A stretch of 64,000 nucleotides of DNA from Pardosa pseudoannulata (GCA_032207245.1 CM063500.1:75454668-75518667), one strand, 5' to 3'; shown: positions 1 to 11,879, counted from the first letter of the stretch. The notes: a model not told the origin generated them from the sequence alone. Made by a program: numbers and translations.

Positions 1-490
1 AACTACTTTAAAAAAAGGATATTATCATATGTTTTTGTTTTAGAACGTATAAAAAACATGTAAAAAGATGATATTTTAACACGTGACAGGTTCACGAAGA
101 TCGAGTCAGTGGGATATCAAATGGACTGAATGTTTCCGTAAAATAGGAAGACCATCTTTAAAAGATAATGTGCTATAGAAATTTATTAGTGTACCAAAGT
201 AATGATAGCCATTCTTTGGTTAAAATCTGAAGATAAAGCGTGAAATTCCGCTCAATTTCTTCATAATGAAAGGTTAAAGAATGTGGGAATGAAATATAGC
301 TATTGTCGGAAATCTTTATTGACCTGTGTTTAATGGGTAAATATCACCATAATTTACCAACAGAAGAAGTAGCTCTATAAAATACAAAATAAGTCGTGGT
401 TTATTCAGGTAGATTTATAGAAAGTGATAGATTCTCGATAGAGTTGTAATACCATATGAACTTGCATCACCAAAAATGTGAAAGAGAAAT
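1..490. repeat. R1 dispersed repeat, copy 1
   Basis: About 490 bp that recurs at 1228-1708 and, more diverged and partial, at 20785-21085. Shared landmarks include tattttaacacgtgaca and aatgaaaggttaaagaatg. The right-hand half reads like degraded coding sequence on the + strand in all three copies (a stretch resembling NERLKN followed by EMKYS or GMKYS), but each copy has stops and frame breaks. I do not recognise the protein. The block is embedded in the A satellite, whose monomers start directly after it. Confidence 0.7.
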
Positions 491-1140
491 CGTTCATTAG
501 TTAGACTGTAAATTACTTTAGTAAAAAATGAAAAATACAGCTTATATCCTTTATAATAAAAAGTGGTATATAGAGAAATTTTTATTTGCTGGATTTTAAT
601 TATTTTAATTAAAAATTAAAATTAGAATTTTTATTCTTTAAAGCGAAATATGGTATATAGAGAAATCTTTATTTAATTCGATTGTAAATTACTTTAATTA
701 AATATTACAAATACAACTTATTTCCTGTGTAACGAAATGTTGTATGTAGGGAAATCTTTATTTAGTTAGATTGTAAATTGCTTTACTTAAAACTAAAAAT
801 ATAATTTACTTACTTTATAATGATATATTGTATGTAGGGAAAACTTTATTTAGTTAAATTGTAAATTACTTTAGTTAAAAATTAAATATTTATTTTAATT
901 CTTTTACAACGAAATATTGTATGCAGAGCAATCTTTATTTAATTGGATTGTAAATTACTTTAGTTAAAAATTAAAAATATAATTTACTTACTTTCTAAAG
1001 AAATGTTGTACGTAGGGAAATGTTTTTTAGTTAAATTGTAAATTACTTTAGTTAAAAATTAAATATATATATTATTTGTTTTATAACTAAATGTTGTATA
1101 TAGAAAAATTTTATCAAATTTATCAAGATTTATCTATCAA
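490..1140. repeat. Type A satellite, about 7 monomers
   Basis: Tandem ~88-bp monomer built around gaaatctttatttagttaga, ttgtaaattactttagttaa and ataacgaaatgttgtatgta. Successive gaaatct starts near 751, 839, 929 and 1017 give spacings of 88, 90 and 88 bp. Monomers differ by scattered substitutions and small indels. No coding potential. Confidence 0.85.
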
Positions 1141-1227
1141 AATTTATCTTCAAGTAAGGTTTTTTACTAGATTTTTTTTAAATTAAAAAAATCGAACAGT
1201 GAATTTACAATGGTGTAAAATGTCATT

Positions 1228-1708
1228 GAACTACTTAGACTGTAAGGATATTATCATATTTTTTTGTTTTTGAACTTGTAAAAGACATATTAAATTGTGA
1301 TATTTTAACACGTGACAAGTTCAGGAAGAGCGAGTCAGTTTGATATCAAATGGACCGTATGTTTCCGGAAAAAAATGAAGACCATCTTTAAAAGATAATG
1401 TGCCATAGAAATTTATTAGTGTGCCAAAGTATGATAGCCATTCTTTAGTTAAAATCGGAAGATAAAGTGGGGAATTCCGCTCAATTTCTTCATAATGAAA
1501 GGTTAAGGAATGCGGGAATGAAATATAGCTATTGTCGGAAATCTTTACTGACCTGTGTTTTATGGGTAAACGTCACCATAATGTACCATGGGAAAAAGCA
1601 GTTCTATAAAACACAAAATAAGCCGTGGTTTATTCAGGTAGATTTCTAGAAAGTGATAAAGTTACGATATAGTTGTAATAACATGTTATCTTGAATCACC
1701 AAAAATGC
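1228..1708. repeat. R1 dispersed repeat, copy 2
   Basis: Second copy of the block at 1-490, closely similar throughout, with the same junction into type A monomers on its right. It contains a 60-codon open frame (1467-1649) that lines up with degraded sequence in the other two copies; because those copies are broken, I treat it as a relic and not a gene. Position inside the A array suggests that the block was amplified along with the satellite. Confidence 0.7.
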
Positions 1709-2845
1709 TTAACAGAAATCTTTATTTAGTTAGATTGTTATTTACTTTAGTTAAAAATTAAAAATTGATTTTATTTCTTTTATAATAAAATGTTGTATGT
1801 AGAGAAATCTTTATTTAGTTTGAATGTAAATTACTTTACTTAAAATTTAAAAATACAATTTATTTACTTTATAACGAAATGGGGCATATAGAGAAATATT
1901 TATTTAGTTAGATTTTTAATTATTTTAGTTAAAAATTAAAAATAGAATTTATATTCTTTAAAACTAAATGTTGTTTATAGAGAAAATTTATTTAGTTAGA
2001 TTGCAAATTACTTTAGATAAACTTAAAAATATAATAAATTTCCTTTATAACGAAATGTTATATATAGAAAAATGTTTATTTAGTTAGACTGTAAATTACT
2101 TTAGTTAAAAATTAAAAATGCAATTTATTTACTTTATAATGAAATGTGGTATATAGAGAAATATTTATTTAACTAGATTGTAAATTACTTTAAAAAATTA
2201 AAAATATAATTTATTTCTTTTGTAACGAAATGTTGTATGCAGGGAAATATTTATTTAGTTAGATTGTAAATTACTTTTGATAAAAATTAAAAATACAATT
2301 TATTTCTGTATAAGGATATGTGGTATACAGGTAAATCTTTATTAAGTTAGATTGTAAATTACTTTAGTTAAAAGTAAAAAACACTATTTATTTTCTTTAT
2401 AACGAAATATGGTATATAGAGAAATGTTTATTTAGTTAGATTGTAAATTACTTTAGTTAAAAATTAAAAATATTATTTTTTTCTTTTATAACAAAATGTT
2501 GTATATAGAAATCTTTATTTAGTTATATTGTATATTACTTTACTTAAAAATAAAAATATAATTTATTTTTTTTATAACGAAATGTTGTGTATAAAGAAAA
2601 ATATATTTAGTTAGATTGTAAATTACTTTACTTAAAAATTAAAAATGTAGTTTATTTCTTTTATAACTAAATGTTGTATGTAGAGAAATCCTTATTTAGT
2701 TAGATTTTAATTAAAATTACTTAAAAACTAAAAATATAATTTATTTCCTTTATAACGAAATGCTGTGTGTCGAGAAATCTTTATTTAGATAGATTTTTAA
2801 TTGATTTACTTACAAATTAAAAATACAATATATTTCTTTTATAAC
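1708..2845. repeat. Type A satellite, about 13 monomers
   Basis: Continuation of the ~88-bp tandem array after R1 copy 2. The cores tttatttagttagattgtaa and tataacgaaatgttgtat recur at regular spacing. Ends where the sequence changes to the type B motif aagaaaataattaaat. Confidence 0.85.
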
Positions 2846-3440
2846 GAATAAAGAAAATAATTAAATATTAATTCTTTATTATATTTTTGATACTGCACCA
2901 TTATACCTGTTATTATTGGCCTTTCAACAAGTAATTCCGCAAAAATACAATGTTTCGAAAATATGAATTTTTCTATATTTTCACAACTTTCAAAATTTTG
3001 TCCTAAGAAAGTCCTTTTACTCTTAACTATAGAGAATATTAAATAATTTAAAATATTTTTAACTATAAAAATATTTTAAAAATGCAATTTCACTTTTAAT
3101 ATCTGGATATAATATGGAGTAAATATGATGCATATCTTTATAAGACATATAAAACCAAAAAATCATCTCTTTGTGGCCTCGTGAGTTTTCATGTTTCGTT
3201 TATAATCTGGTTAAGATTAAGTATTTTTAAATCCCATATGCTTAAAAATATTTTATTCAAAGCAATATATGCCGGCATAAATGATTGTATCCCTGAGGAA
3301 TGAACTAATTACAAGTAACTCACGTTTTGCTTATTCGTTCTTCTAATCTATTCTCAAATGTGATTTCAAATGTATATGATCAATGCACTAATCTTATTAA
3401 ATTACCCATTTTTTAAGTGAATACATGCACCCCGTGTAAT
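2846..3440. repeat. Type B satellite block, copy B1 (full)
   Basis: About 590-bp block between two A arrays. Order of landmarks: aagaaaataattaaat, a ttgcaccattatacc segment, tataatctggtt, tatgccggcataaatgatt, then the highly conserved core starting tgaactaattacaagtaact near 3301 and ending cgtgtaataaaat. Recurs as B2-B5, B7 and B8, with B6 a fragment. The short frame ending in residues AGIND..PEE and a TGA at 3301 is shared with other copies, but conservation carries on past the stop, so coding is doubtful. Confidence 0.8.
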
Positions 3441-3768
3441 AAAATTTTTATTTAGATTGTAGATTACTTTAGGTAAAAATTAAAAATACAACTTAATTCC
3501 TTTATAACTAAATATTGTATGTAGAGAAATCTTTATTTAGCTCTATTGTAAATTACTTTAATTTGAATTTAAAAATATATATAATTTACTTTATAACGAA
3601 ATGTTCTATGTAGAGAAATATTTATTTAGTTAGATTGTAATTTACTTCAGTTAAATATTAAAAATACAACTCATTTCCTTTGTAACGAAATGTTGTATGT
3701 AAGGAAATCTTTATTTAGTTAAATTGTAAATTAATTTAGTTAAAAATAAAATACAAATTATTTCCTTT
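3441..3768. repeat. Type A satellite, about 4 monomers
   Basis: Short run of ~88-bp monomers between B1 and B2, same motifs as the array at 490-1140. Confidence 0.8.
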
Positions 3769-4345
3769 ATAAAGATTAAAGAAAATAATTAAATTTTCAT
3801 TCTTTATTATATTTTTGATATTGCGCCATCATAAATGCTATTATCGGCTTTTCAACAAATAATTCCATAAAATTATAATTTTTCAAAAATATGAATTTTT
3901 ATATATCTCTATGACTTTCACAATTTCGTCCTCATTATGTCTTATTATTCTTAACTATAAAGTATATTAAATAATTTAAAATATTTAAACTATAAAAATA
4001 CTTTACAAATGCGATTTCATGTTCAATATCTGAATTTGATATTGAGTAAATGTGATGTACATTTGATAAGATCTATAAAACTCTCTGTGCCCTCGTTTGT
4101 TTTCATATTTGACTTATAACCTGGTTCAGATTAAATGTTTTTAAATCTCGTTTGTTTAAAAATATTTTAATGAAACCAATATATGCCGGCATAAATGATT
4201 TTATCCCTGAGGAACGAACTAATTACAAGTAACTCACGTTTTGCTTATTCGTTCTTCTAATCTATTCCCAAATGTTATTTGAAATGTATATGATCAATGC
4301 TCCAATCTTTTAAAATTACCCATTTTTAAGTGAATACATGCCTCA
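3769..4345. repeat. Type B block, copy B2 (full)
   Basis: Same landmarks as B1 in the same order, from aagaaaataattaaat to the conserved core near 4216 (here cgaactaattacaagtaact, which removes the TGA seen in other copies). Loss of that stop in one copy while flanking DNA stays conserved argues against selection on a peptide. Confidence 0.8.
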
Positions 4346-5375
4346 AGTTTAATAAAATTTTTATTTAGTTGGAGTGTAAGTTAATTCAGTTAAAAATTAA
4401 AAATACAACTTAATTCCTTTATAACTAAATATTGTATGTATAGAAATCTTTATTTAGTTAGATTGTAAACTATTTTAGTTAAAACTTAAAAATATAATTA
4501 ATTTATTTTATAACGAAATGTTATATGTAGATAAATGGTTATTTAGTTAGATTGTAGATTACTTCAGTTAAATATTAAAAATACAACTTATTTCCTCTGT
4601 AAAGAAATGTTGTACGCACGGAAATCTTTATTTAGTTAAATTGTAAATTACATTAGTTAAAAATTAAATATATATTTTATTTCTTTTATAACGAAATGTT
4701 GTATGCAGAGAAATCTTTATTTAGTTATATTGTAAATTACTTTAATTAAAATTTAAAAATATAATTCATTTCCTTTATAACGAAATGTTGTATGTAGAGA
4801 AATGTTTATTTAGGTAGATCGTAAATTAATTTAGTTAAAAATTAAAAATACAATTTATTTCCTTTATAACAAAATGTGGTATATAGAGAAATGTTTATTT
4901 AGTTAGATTGTAGATTACTTCAGTTAAATGTTAAAAATACAACTTATTTCCTCTGTAAAGAAATGTTGTACGCACGGAAATCTTTATTTAGTTAAATTGT
5001 AAATTACATTAGTTAAAAATTAAATATATATTTTATTTCTTTTATAACGAAATGTTGTATGCAGAGAAATCTTAATTTAGTTATATTGTAAATTACTTTA
5101 ATTAAAATTCAAAAATATAATTCATTTCCTGTATAACGAAATGTTGTATGTAGAGAAATGTTTATTTAGGTAGATCGTAAATTAATTTAGTTAAAAATTA
5201 AAAATACAATTTATTTCCTTTATAACAAAATGTGGTATATAGAGAAATGTTTATTTAGTTAGTAAGCTAATTACTTTACTTAAAAATTAAAAATAATGTT
5301 TGTCCCTTGATAAAGAAATGCTGTAGGTAGATAAATCTTTATTTAGATAGATTGTTAATTACTGTAGATATGAAT
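4346..5375. repeat. Type A satellite, about 12 monomers with a local duplication
   Basis: A-type monomers. Within it, the stretch from about 4546 to 4880 is repeated almost exactly from about 4908 to 5250 (the cue gttgtacgcacggaaatc occurs at both 4609 and 4971), giving a four-monomer higher-order duplication of ~362 bp. That is a recent unequal-exchange signature. Confidence 0.8.
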
Positions 5376-5845
5376 TTTTCTATATATCTACGACTTTCAA
5401 AATTTTGTCTCCAGAATGTATTTTTACTATAGAGTATATTAAATAATTTAAAATATTTTAAACTATAAAAGTACTTTACAAATGCGATATCATGTTCAAT
5501 AATTGAATATATTATTGAATACATATGATGTACCTCTTTATAAGATATATAAAACCAAAATTTATCTCTCTGTGGCCTCATGCGTTTTCATCTTTGGTTT
5601 ATAATTTGGATCGGATTAAGCATTTTTAAATCCCATATGTTTAAAAATATTTTATTCAAACTAATATATGCCTGCATGAATGATTTTATCCCTGAGGAAT
5701 GAACTAATTACAAATAACTCACGTTTTGCTTATTCGTTCTTCTAATCTATTCCCAAATGTGATTTCAAATGTATATGATCAATGCTCCGATCTTATTAAA
5801 TTCCTCCTTTTTTAAGTGAATACATCTATCGCGGGTAATAACATT
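5376..5845. repeat. Type B block, copy B3 (5' truncated)
   Basis: Lacks the first ~100 bp of B1/B2 (it begins at the atgaatttttctatatatct motif, directly after an A monomer) but keeps the rest, including the conserved core at 5700. Confidence 0.8.
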
Positions 5846-7090
5846 TAGTTAGATTGTAGATTACTTTAGTTAAAAATTAAAAATACAACTTAATTCCTTT
5901 ATAACTAAATATTGTATGTAGAGAAATCTTTATTTAGTTCTATTGTAAATTACTTTAATTTAAATTTAAAAAATATATATAATTTCCTTTATAACGATAT
6001 GTTGTATGTAGAGAATTATTTATTTAGTTAGATTGTAATTTACTTCAGTTAAATATTAAAAATACAACTCATTTCCTTTGTAACGAAATGTTGTATGTAA
6101 GAAAATCTTTATTTATTTAAATTGTATATTACTTTAGATAAAAATTAAATATATATTTTATTTCCTTTATAGCGAAATGTTGTATGTAGAGAAATCTTTA
6201 GTTAGATTCTAAATTACTTTAGTTAAAGATTAAAAGTAAAACTTAATTCCTTTATAATGAAATGTTGTATGTATAGAAATGTTTATTTAGTTAGATTGTA
6301 ATTTACTTGAACTAAATATTAAAAATACAACTTTTTTCCTTTGTAATGAAATGTTGTATACATAGAAATCTTTATTTAGTTAAAAATTAGATATATATTT
6401 TATTTTTTTTATAAAGAAATGTTGTATGTAGAGAAATCTTTATTTAGTTACATTGTAAATTACTTTAGTTAAAGATTAAAAATACAAGTTAATTCCTTTG
6501 TAACGAAATGTTGTATGTAGGGAAATGTTTATTTAGTTAGATTGTAATTTACTTCATTTAAATATTAATATTACATTTTATTTCCACTGTAGCAAAATGT
6601 CGTATGTAGGGAAATCTTTATTTATTTAAATTATAAATTACTTTAATAAAAAATTAAATATATATTTTATTTCTTTAAAACGAAATGCTGTATGTAGAGA
6701 AATCACTATTTAATTATATTGTAAATTACATTAATTAAAACTTAAAGATATAATTAATTTCCTTCATAACAAAATGTTGCATGTAGAGAAATATTTATTT
6801 ACTTATATTGTAAATTACTTTAATTAAAACTTAAAAATCTAATTAATTTCATTTATAACGAAATGTTGTATGTAGAGAAATGTTTATTTAGTTAAACTGT
6901 AATTTACTTTAGTTAAAAATTAAATATATACTTTATTTCTTTTATAACGAAAAGTTGTATGTAGAGAATTATTTATTTAGTTAGATTGTAAATTACTTTA
7001 ATTAAAAGTTAAAAATATAATAATAAATTAAAAATATAATAATTTCTTTTATAACGAAATGTTGTTTGCAGATAAATGTTTATTTTGATA
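5846..7090. repeat. Type A satellite, about 14 monomers
   Basis: Longest uninterrupted A run in the window. Some monomers have shortened or lengthened AT spacers. No open frame of note. Confidence 0.8.
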
Positions 7091-7545
7091 GATTGTTAGA
7101 TAGATTGTTTACACAGAATGTCTTTTTCCTTATTACTATAGATTATATTAAATAATTTAAAATGTTCTAAACTATAAAAGTAATTTGCGAATGCGATTTC
7201 ATGTTCAATATCTGATATTGAGTAAATATGATGTATATCTTTATAAGATATATAAAAAACCAAAAATATATCTCTATGGCCTCTTACGCTTTCATGTTTG
7301 GTTTATAATCTGGTTCAGATTAAGTGTTTTTAAATCTCATATGTTTAAAAACATCTTATTCAAAGCAATATATACCGGCATAAAAGATTTTATCCCGGAG
7401 GAATGAACTAATTACAAGTAACTCACGTTTTGCGTATTCGTTCTTCTAATCTATTCCCAAATGTGATTTGAAATGTATATGATCAATGCTCCGATCTTAT
7501 TAAATTCCTTCTTTTTTTAAGTGAATACACGCATCCCGTGTAATA
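7091..7545. repeat. Type B block, copy B4 (5' truncated)
   Basis: Starts at tttacacagaatgtctttt, so it is truncated differently from B3, and keeps the conserved core at 7404. Holds a 73-codon frame (7185-7406) ending in IPEE that partly matches a 72-codon frame in B5 (8292-8510). B7 and B8 have frame breaks in the same region, so I leave it as a repeat. Confidence 0.8.
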
Positions 7546-8059
7546 AAATGTTTATTTAGTTAGATTGTAGATTACTTTAGTTAAAAATTAAAAATACAAC
7601 TTACTTCTTCTATAACAAAATGTTGTATGTAGATGAATCTTTATTTAGTTATATTGTAAATTACTTTAATGAAAATTTAAAAATATTATTTATTTCCATT
7701 ATAATGAAATGTTGTATGTAGAGAAATGTTTATTTAGTTACATTGTAATTTACTTCAGTTAAATATTAAAAATACAACTTATTTCCTGCGTAACGAAATG
7801 TTGTATGTAGGGAAATCTTTGTTTAGTTAAATTGTAAATTACTTTACTTAAAAATAAAAATATAATTAATTTCCTCTATTAGGAAATGTTGTATATAGAG
7901 ATATATTTATTAAGTTAAGTTGTAAATTACTTCAGTTAAAAATTAAAAATATAATTTATTTCTTTTATACCGAAATGTTGTATGTAGAGAAATATTTTAT
8001 TTAGATAGATTGTAAATTACTTTAGTTAAATATTAAAGATACAATTTATTTCCTTAATA
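7546..8059. repeat. Type A satellite, about 6 monomers
   Basis: Same ~88-bp monomer between B4 and B5. This A run plus B5 is closely matched by 10368-11655 (A run plus B8), so a ~1.2-kb composite unit has been duplicated. Confidence 0.8.
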
Positions 8060-8655
8060 ACGATTAAAGAAAATAATTAAATTTTCATTCTTTATTATAT
8101 TTTTATATTGCACCCTTATACACGCTATTAAAAGATTTCCAACAGGTAATTCCCTAAAAGTAAAATTTTTCGAAATTATAAATTTTTCTTCATGTGTATG
8201 ATTTTCAAAATTTTGCTCCCAGAATGGTTTTTTACTCTTTACTATAGAGCATATTAAATAATTTAAAAACAATAAACTATAAACTGTACAAATGCGATTT
8301 CTCGTTCAATATCTGAATTTAATATTGTGTAAATGGGATGTATCTCTTTATGAGAGATATAAAACCAAAATGTATCTATCTATGGCCTCTTACGTTTTCA
8401 TCTTGTTTTATAACTTGGTTGAAATTGAATATTTTAATTCTCATATGTTTGAAAATATTTTATTCAAATCAATATATGCCGGCATAAATGATTTTATCCC
8501 GGAGGAATGAACTAATTAGAAGTAACTCACGTTTTGCGTATTCGTTCTTCTAATCTATTCCCAAATGTGATTTGAAATGTATATGATCAATGCTCCGATC
8601 TTATTAAATTCCTCCTTTTTTTAAGTGAATACATCTATCGCGTGTAATAACATTT
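8060..8655. repeat. Type B block, copy B5 (full)
   Basis: Complete B block with conserved core at 8507 (tgaactaattagaagtaact). Followed directly by a GC-richer captured fragment. The closest relative is B8 at 11060-11655. Confidence 0.8.
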
Positions 8656-8800
8656 CATGGAGCAATTACGCTCCGACTTTTATCTTTTGATATCGCTGAT
8701 ACGAATCGAGGGTATTTCTCGTAATGGAGACACTATTCGAACATTTCCATCAAAGGGTTTCGATTCCATTTGCAAAGTAATGGAGTGTGATGGCCCAATT
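8655..8800. repeat. GC-richer fragment attached to B5 (copy 1 of 2)
   Basis: About 145 bp, visibly richer in G and C than the satellite around it, repeated at 11656-11800 after B8. Both copies keep an open + strand frame starting MEQL.SDFYLLISLIRIEG with no indel between them; the roughly half-dozen substitutions are mostly amino-acid changing. I do not recognise the product. It reads like a piece of unrelated sequence picked up by the satellite and duplicated with it. Confidence 0.65.
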
Positions 8801-8829
8801 CCCCAATTTTTTAATACATGTCTCCCGTG

Positions 8830-9075
8830 TAATAAAATTTTTATTTAGTTAGATTGTAGAATACTTTAGTTAAAAATTAAAAATACTACTTAATTCCTTT
8901 ATGACGAAATGCTGTAAGTAGAGAAATCTTTATTTAGTTAGATTGTAAATTACTTTAGTTAAAGATTGAAAATACAACTTAATTCCTTTATAATGAAATG
9001 CTGTATGTAGGGAAATCTTTATTTAGTTACATTGTAAATTACTTTAGTTAAATATTACAAATACAGTATATTTCC
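8830..9075. repeat. Type A satellite, about 3 monomers
   Basis: Short A run between the B5 extension and the B6 fragment. Confidence 0.75.
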
Positions 9076-9206
9076 TTTATAAAGATTAAAAAAATAATTA
9101 AATTTTCATTCTTTATATTTTTATATTGCTTCATTATACCTGCTATTATAGACTTTTCAACAAGTAATTTCATAAAAATACAATTTTTCAAAAATATGAA
9201 TTTTTC
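9076..9206. repeat. Type B fragment B6
   Basis: Only the first ~130 bp of a B block (aaaataattaaattttcatt onward), cut off at atgaatttttctata where type C sequence begins. Confidence 0.7.
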
Positions 9207-9440
9207 TATAGCATGTTTTCGATCATGTATATAACAAAACATCCTGATCTGTTTAAAATAAATGTCCTTGTTATAGATATATGTAAACATTTTAGCTTTA
9301 ATATCTGACCATACAGCTATTTCGGATAACTCATAATAAAAGGCCATAGTTTCTTTTGAATTAAAATGTCCTAATTTAAACAGCTTATTTTTATTACGCA
9401 TAAAACAAAACATTTAGTTTTGTTTAAAATAAAATAAAGG
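9207..9440. repeat. Type C satellite fragment inside the A/B mosaic
   Basis: Matches the ~172-bp C monomer that forms its own array at 11.9-14.1 kb: gcatgtttt.gatca.gtata, ctgaccatacagctatttcg and a second partial monomer ending tagttttgtttaaaataaa. About 1.4 monomers, same strand as the main C array. Confidence 0.75.
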
Positions 9441-9925
9441 AATTACGTGAATAAATGTTTATTTAGTTAGATTGTAATTTACTTCAGTTAAATATTTAAA
9501 AAAAACTTATTTCCTGTGTAACGAAATGTTGTATGTAGGGAAATCTTTATTTAGTTAAATTGTAAATTACTTTAGTTATAAATTATATATATATATTATT
9601 TATTTTATAACGAAATGTTGTATGTAGAGAAATCTTTATTTAGTTTTATTGTAAATTACTTTAATTAAAACTTAAAAAAATAATTAATTTCCTTTATAAC
9701 GAAATCTTATATGTAGAGAAATCTTCATTTAGTTATATTGTAAATTACATTAATTAAATTTTAAAGATATAATTAATTTCCTTCATAACGAAATGCTGTA
9801 TGTAGAAAAATCTTTAATTATTTATATTGTAAATTACTTTAATTAAAACTTAAAAATATAATAAATTTCATTTCTAACGAAATGTTGTATGTAGAGAAAT
9901 GTTTATTTTGATAAATTGTTAGATA
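9441..9925. repeat. Type A satellite, about 5 monomers
   Basis: A monomers between the C fragment and B7. Confidence 0.75.
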
Positions 9926-10368
9926 GATTGTTTACACAGAATGTCTTTTTCCTTATTACTATAGATTATATTAAATAATTTAAAATGCTCTAAACTATAA
10001 AAGTAATTTACGAATGCGATTTCATGTTCAATATCTGATATTGAGTAAATATGATGTATATCTTTATAAGATATATAAAAACCAAAAATATATCTCTATG
10101 TCCTCTTACGTTTTCATGTTTGGTTTATAATCTGGTTCAGATTCAGTATTTTTAAATGTCATATGTTTAAAAACATTTTATTCAAAGCAATATATAATGG
10201 TATAAATGATATTATCCCTGAGGAATGAACTAATTACAAATAACTCACGTTTTGCTTATTCGTTCTTCTAATCTATTCCCAAATGTGATTTCAAATGTAT
10301 ATGATCAATGCTCCGATCTTATTAAATTCCTCCTTTTTTTAAGTGAATACACGCATCCCGTGTAATAA
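9926..10368. repeat. Type B block, copy B7 (5' truncated)
   Basis: Truncated at the same point as B4 (tttacacagaatgtctttt), so B4 and B7 are probably products of one composite unit. Conserved core at 10226. Confidence 0.8.
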
Positions 10369-11059
10369 AATTTTTATTTAGTTAGATTGTAGATTACTTT
10401 AGTTAAAAATTAAAAATACAACTTACTTCCTCTATAACAAAATGTTGTATGTAGAGGAATCTTTATTTAGTTATATTGTAAATTATTTTAATGAAAATTT
10501 AAAAATATTATTTTTTCCATTTTAATGAAATGTTTGTATGTAGAGAAATGTTTATTTAGTTACATTGTAATTTACTACTTCAGTTAAATATTAAAAATAC
10601 AACTTATTTCCTGCGTAACGAAATGTTGTATGTAGGGAAATCTTTGTTTAGTTAAATTTTAAATTACTTTAGTTAAAAATTTAATATATATTTTATTTCT
10701 TTTATAACGAAATGTTGTATGTAGAGTAATCTTTATTTAGTTAGATTGTAAATTACTTTAGTTAAAATATAAATTTATAATTTATTTCTATTATAACGAA
10801 ATGTTGCATGTAGGGAAATCTTTATTTAGTTAGATTTTAAATTACTTTACTGAAAAATAAAGATATAATTAATTTCCTTTATTAGGAAATGTTGTATATA
10901 GAGATATATTTATTTAGTTAGGTTGTAAATTACTTCAGTTAAAAATTAAAAATATAATTTATTTCTTTTATACCGAAATGTTGTATGTAGAGAAATATTT
11001 TATTTAGATAGATTGTAAATTAATTTTGTTAAATATTAAAGATACAATTTATTAATTAA
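10369..11059. repeat. Type A satellite, about 8 monomers
   Basis: A monomers between B7 and B8; the right-hand half is nearly collinear with 7860-8059. Confidence 0.8.
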
Positions 11060-11655
11060 TAACGATTAAAGAAAATAATTAAATTTTCATTCTTTATTGT
11101 ATTTTTATATTGCACCCTTATACATGCTATTAAAAGATTTCCAACAGGTAATTCCCTAAAAGTAAAATTTTTCGAAATTATAAATTTTTCTTTAAGTGTA
11201 TGATTTTTAAAATTTTGCTCCCAGAATGGTTTTTTACTCTGTACTATAGAGAATATTAAATAATTTAAAAAATTTAAACTATAAACTGTACAAATGCGAT
11301 TTTTCGTTCAATATCTGAATTTAATATTGAGTAAATGAGATGTATATCTTTATGAGAGATATGAAACCAAAATGTATATCTCTATGTCCTCTTACGTTTT
11401 CATCTTAGTTTTATAACTTGGTTGAAATTAAATATTTTAAATTTCATATGTTTGAAAATATTTTATTCAAATCAATATATGCCGGCATAAATGATTTTAT
11501 CCCGGAGGAATGAACTAATTACAAGTAACTCACGTTTTGCGTATTCGTTCTTCTAATCTAATCCCAAATGTGATTTCAAATGTATATGATCAATGCTCCG
11601 ATCTTATTAAATTCCTCCTTTTTTTAAGTGAATACATCTATCCCGCGTAATAACA
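11060..11655. repeat. Type B block, copy B8 (full)
   Basis: Full B block, core at 11509, collinear with B5. The frame that is open in B5 is broken here by an in-frame TGA. Confidence 0.8.
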
Positions 11656-11800
11656 TTTCATGGAGCAATTACACTCCGACTTTTATCTTTTGATATCGCT
11701 GATACGAATCGAGGGTATTTCTCGTAATGGAGAGACTATTCGAACATTTACATCGAAGGGTTTGGATTCCATTTGCAAAGTAACGGAGTGTGATGGCTGG
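11656..11800. repeat. GC-richer fragment attached to B8 (copy 2 of 2)
   Basis: Second copy of the fragment at 8655-8800, same position relative to its B block. Reads on into the C-satellite region immediately to the right, whereas copy 1 reads on into A satellite. Confidence 0.65.
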
Positions 11801-11879
11801 GTAAAATATATTTACCTATTTCCGACTTTTTAACTATTCCTTGTAGGAAAGATAGATTGGAACGTAGAGTTAGTTTGAA

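Noticed and set aside
490..2845. CRISPR-like array
   Set aside because: Repeat units are contiguous and diverged, with no unique spacers, in clearly eukaryotic satellite DNA.
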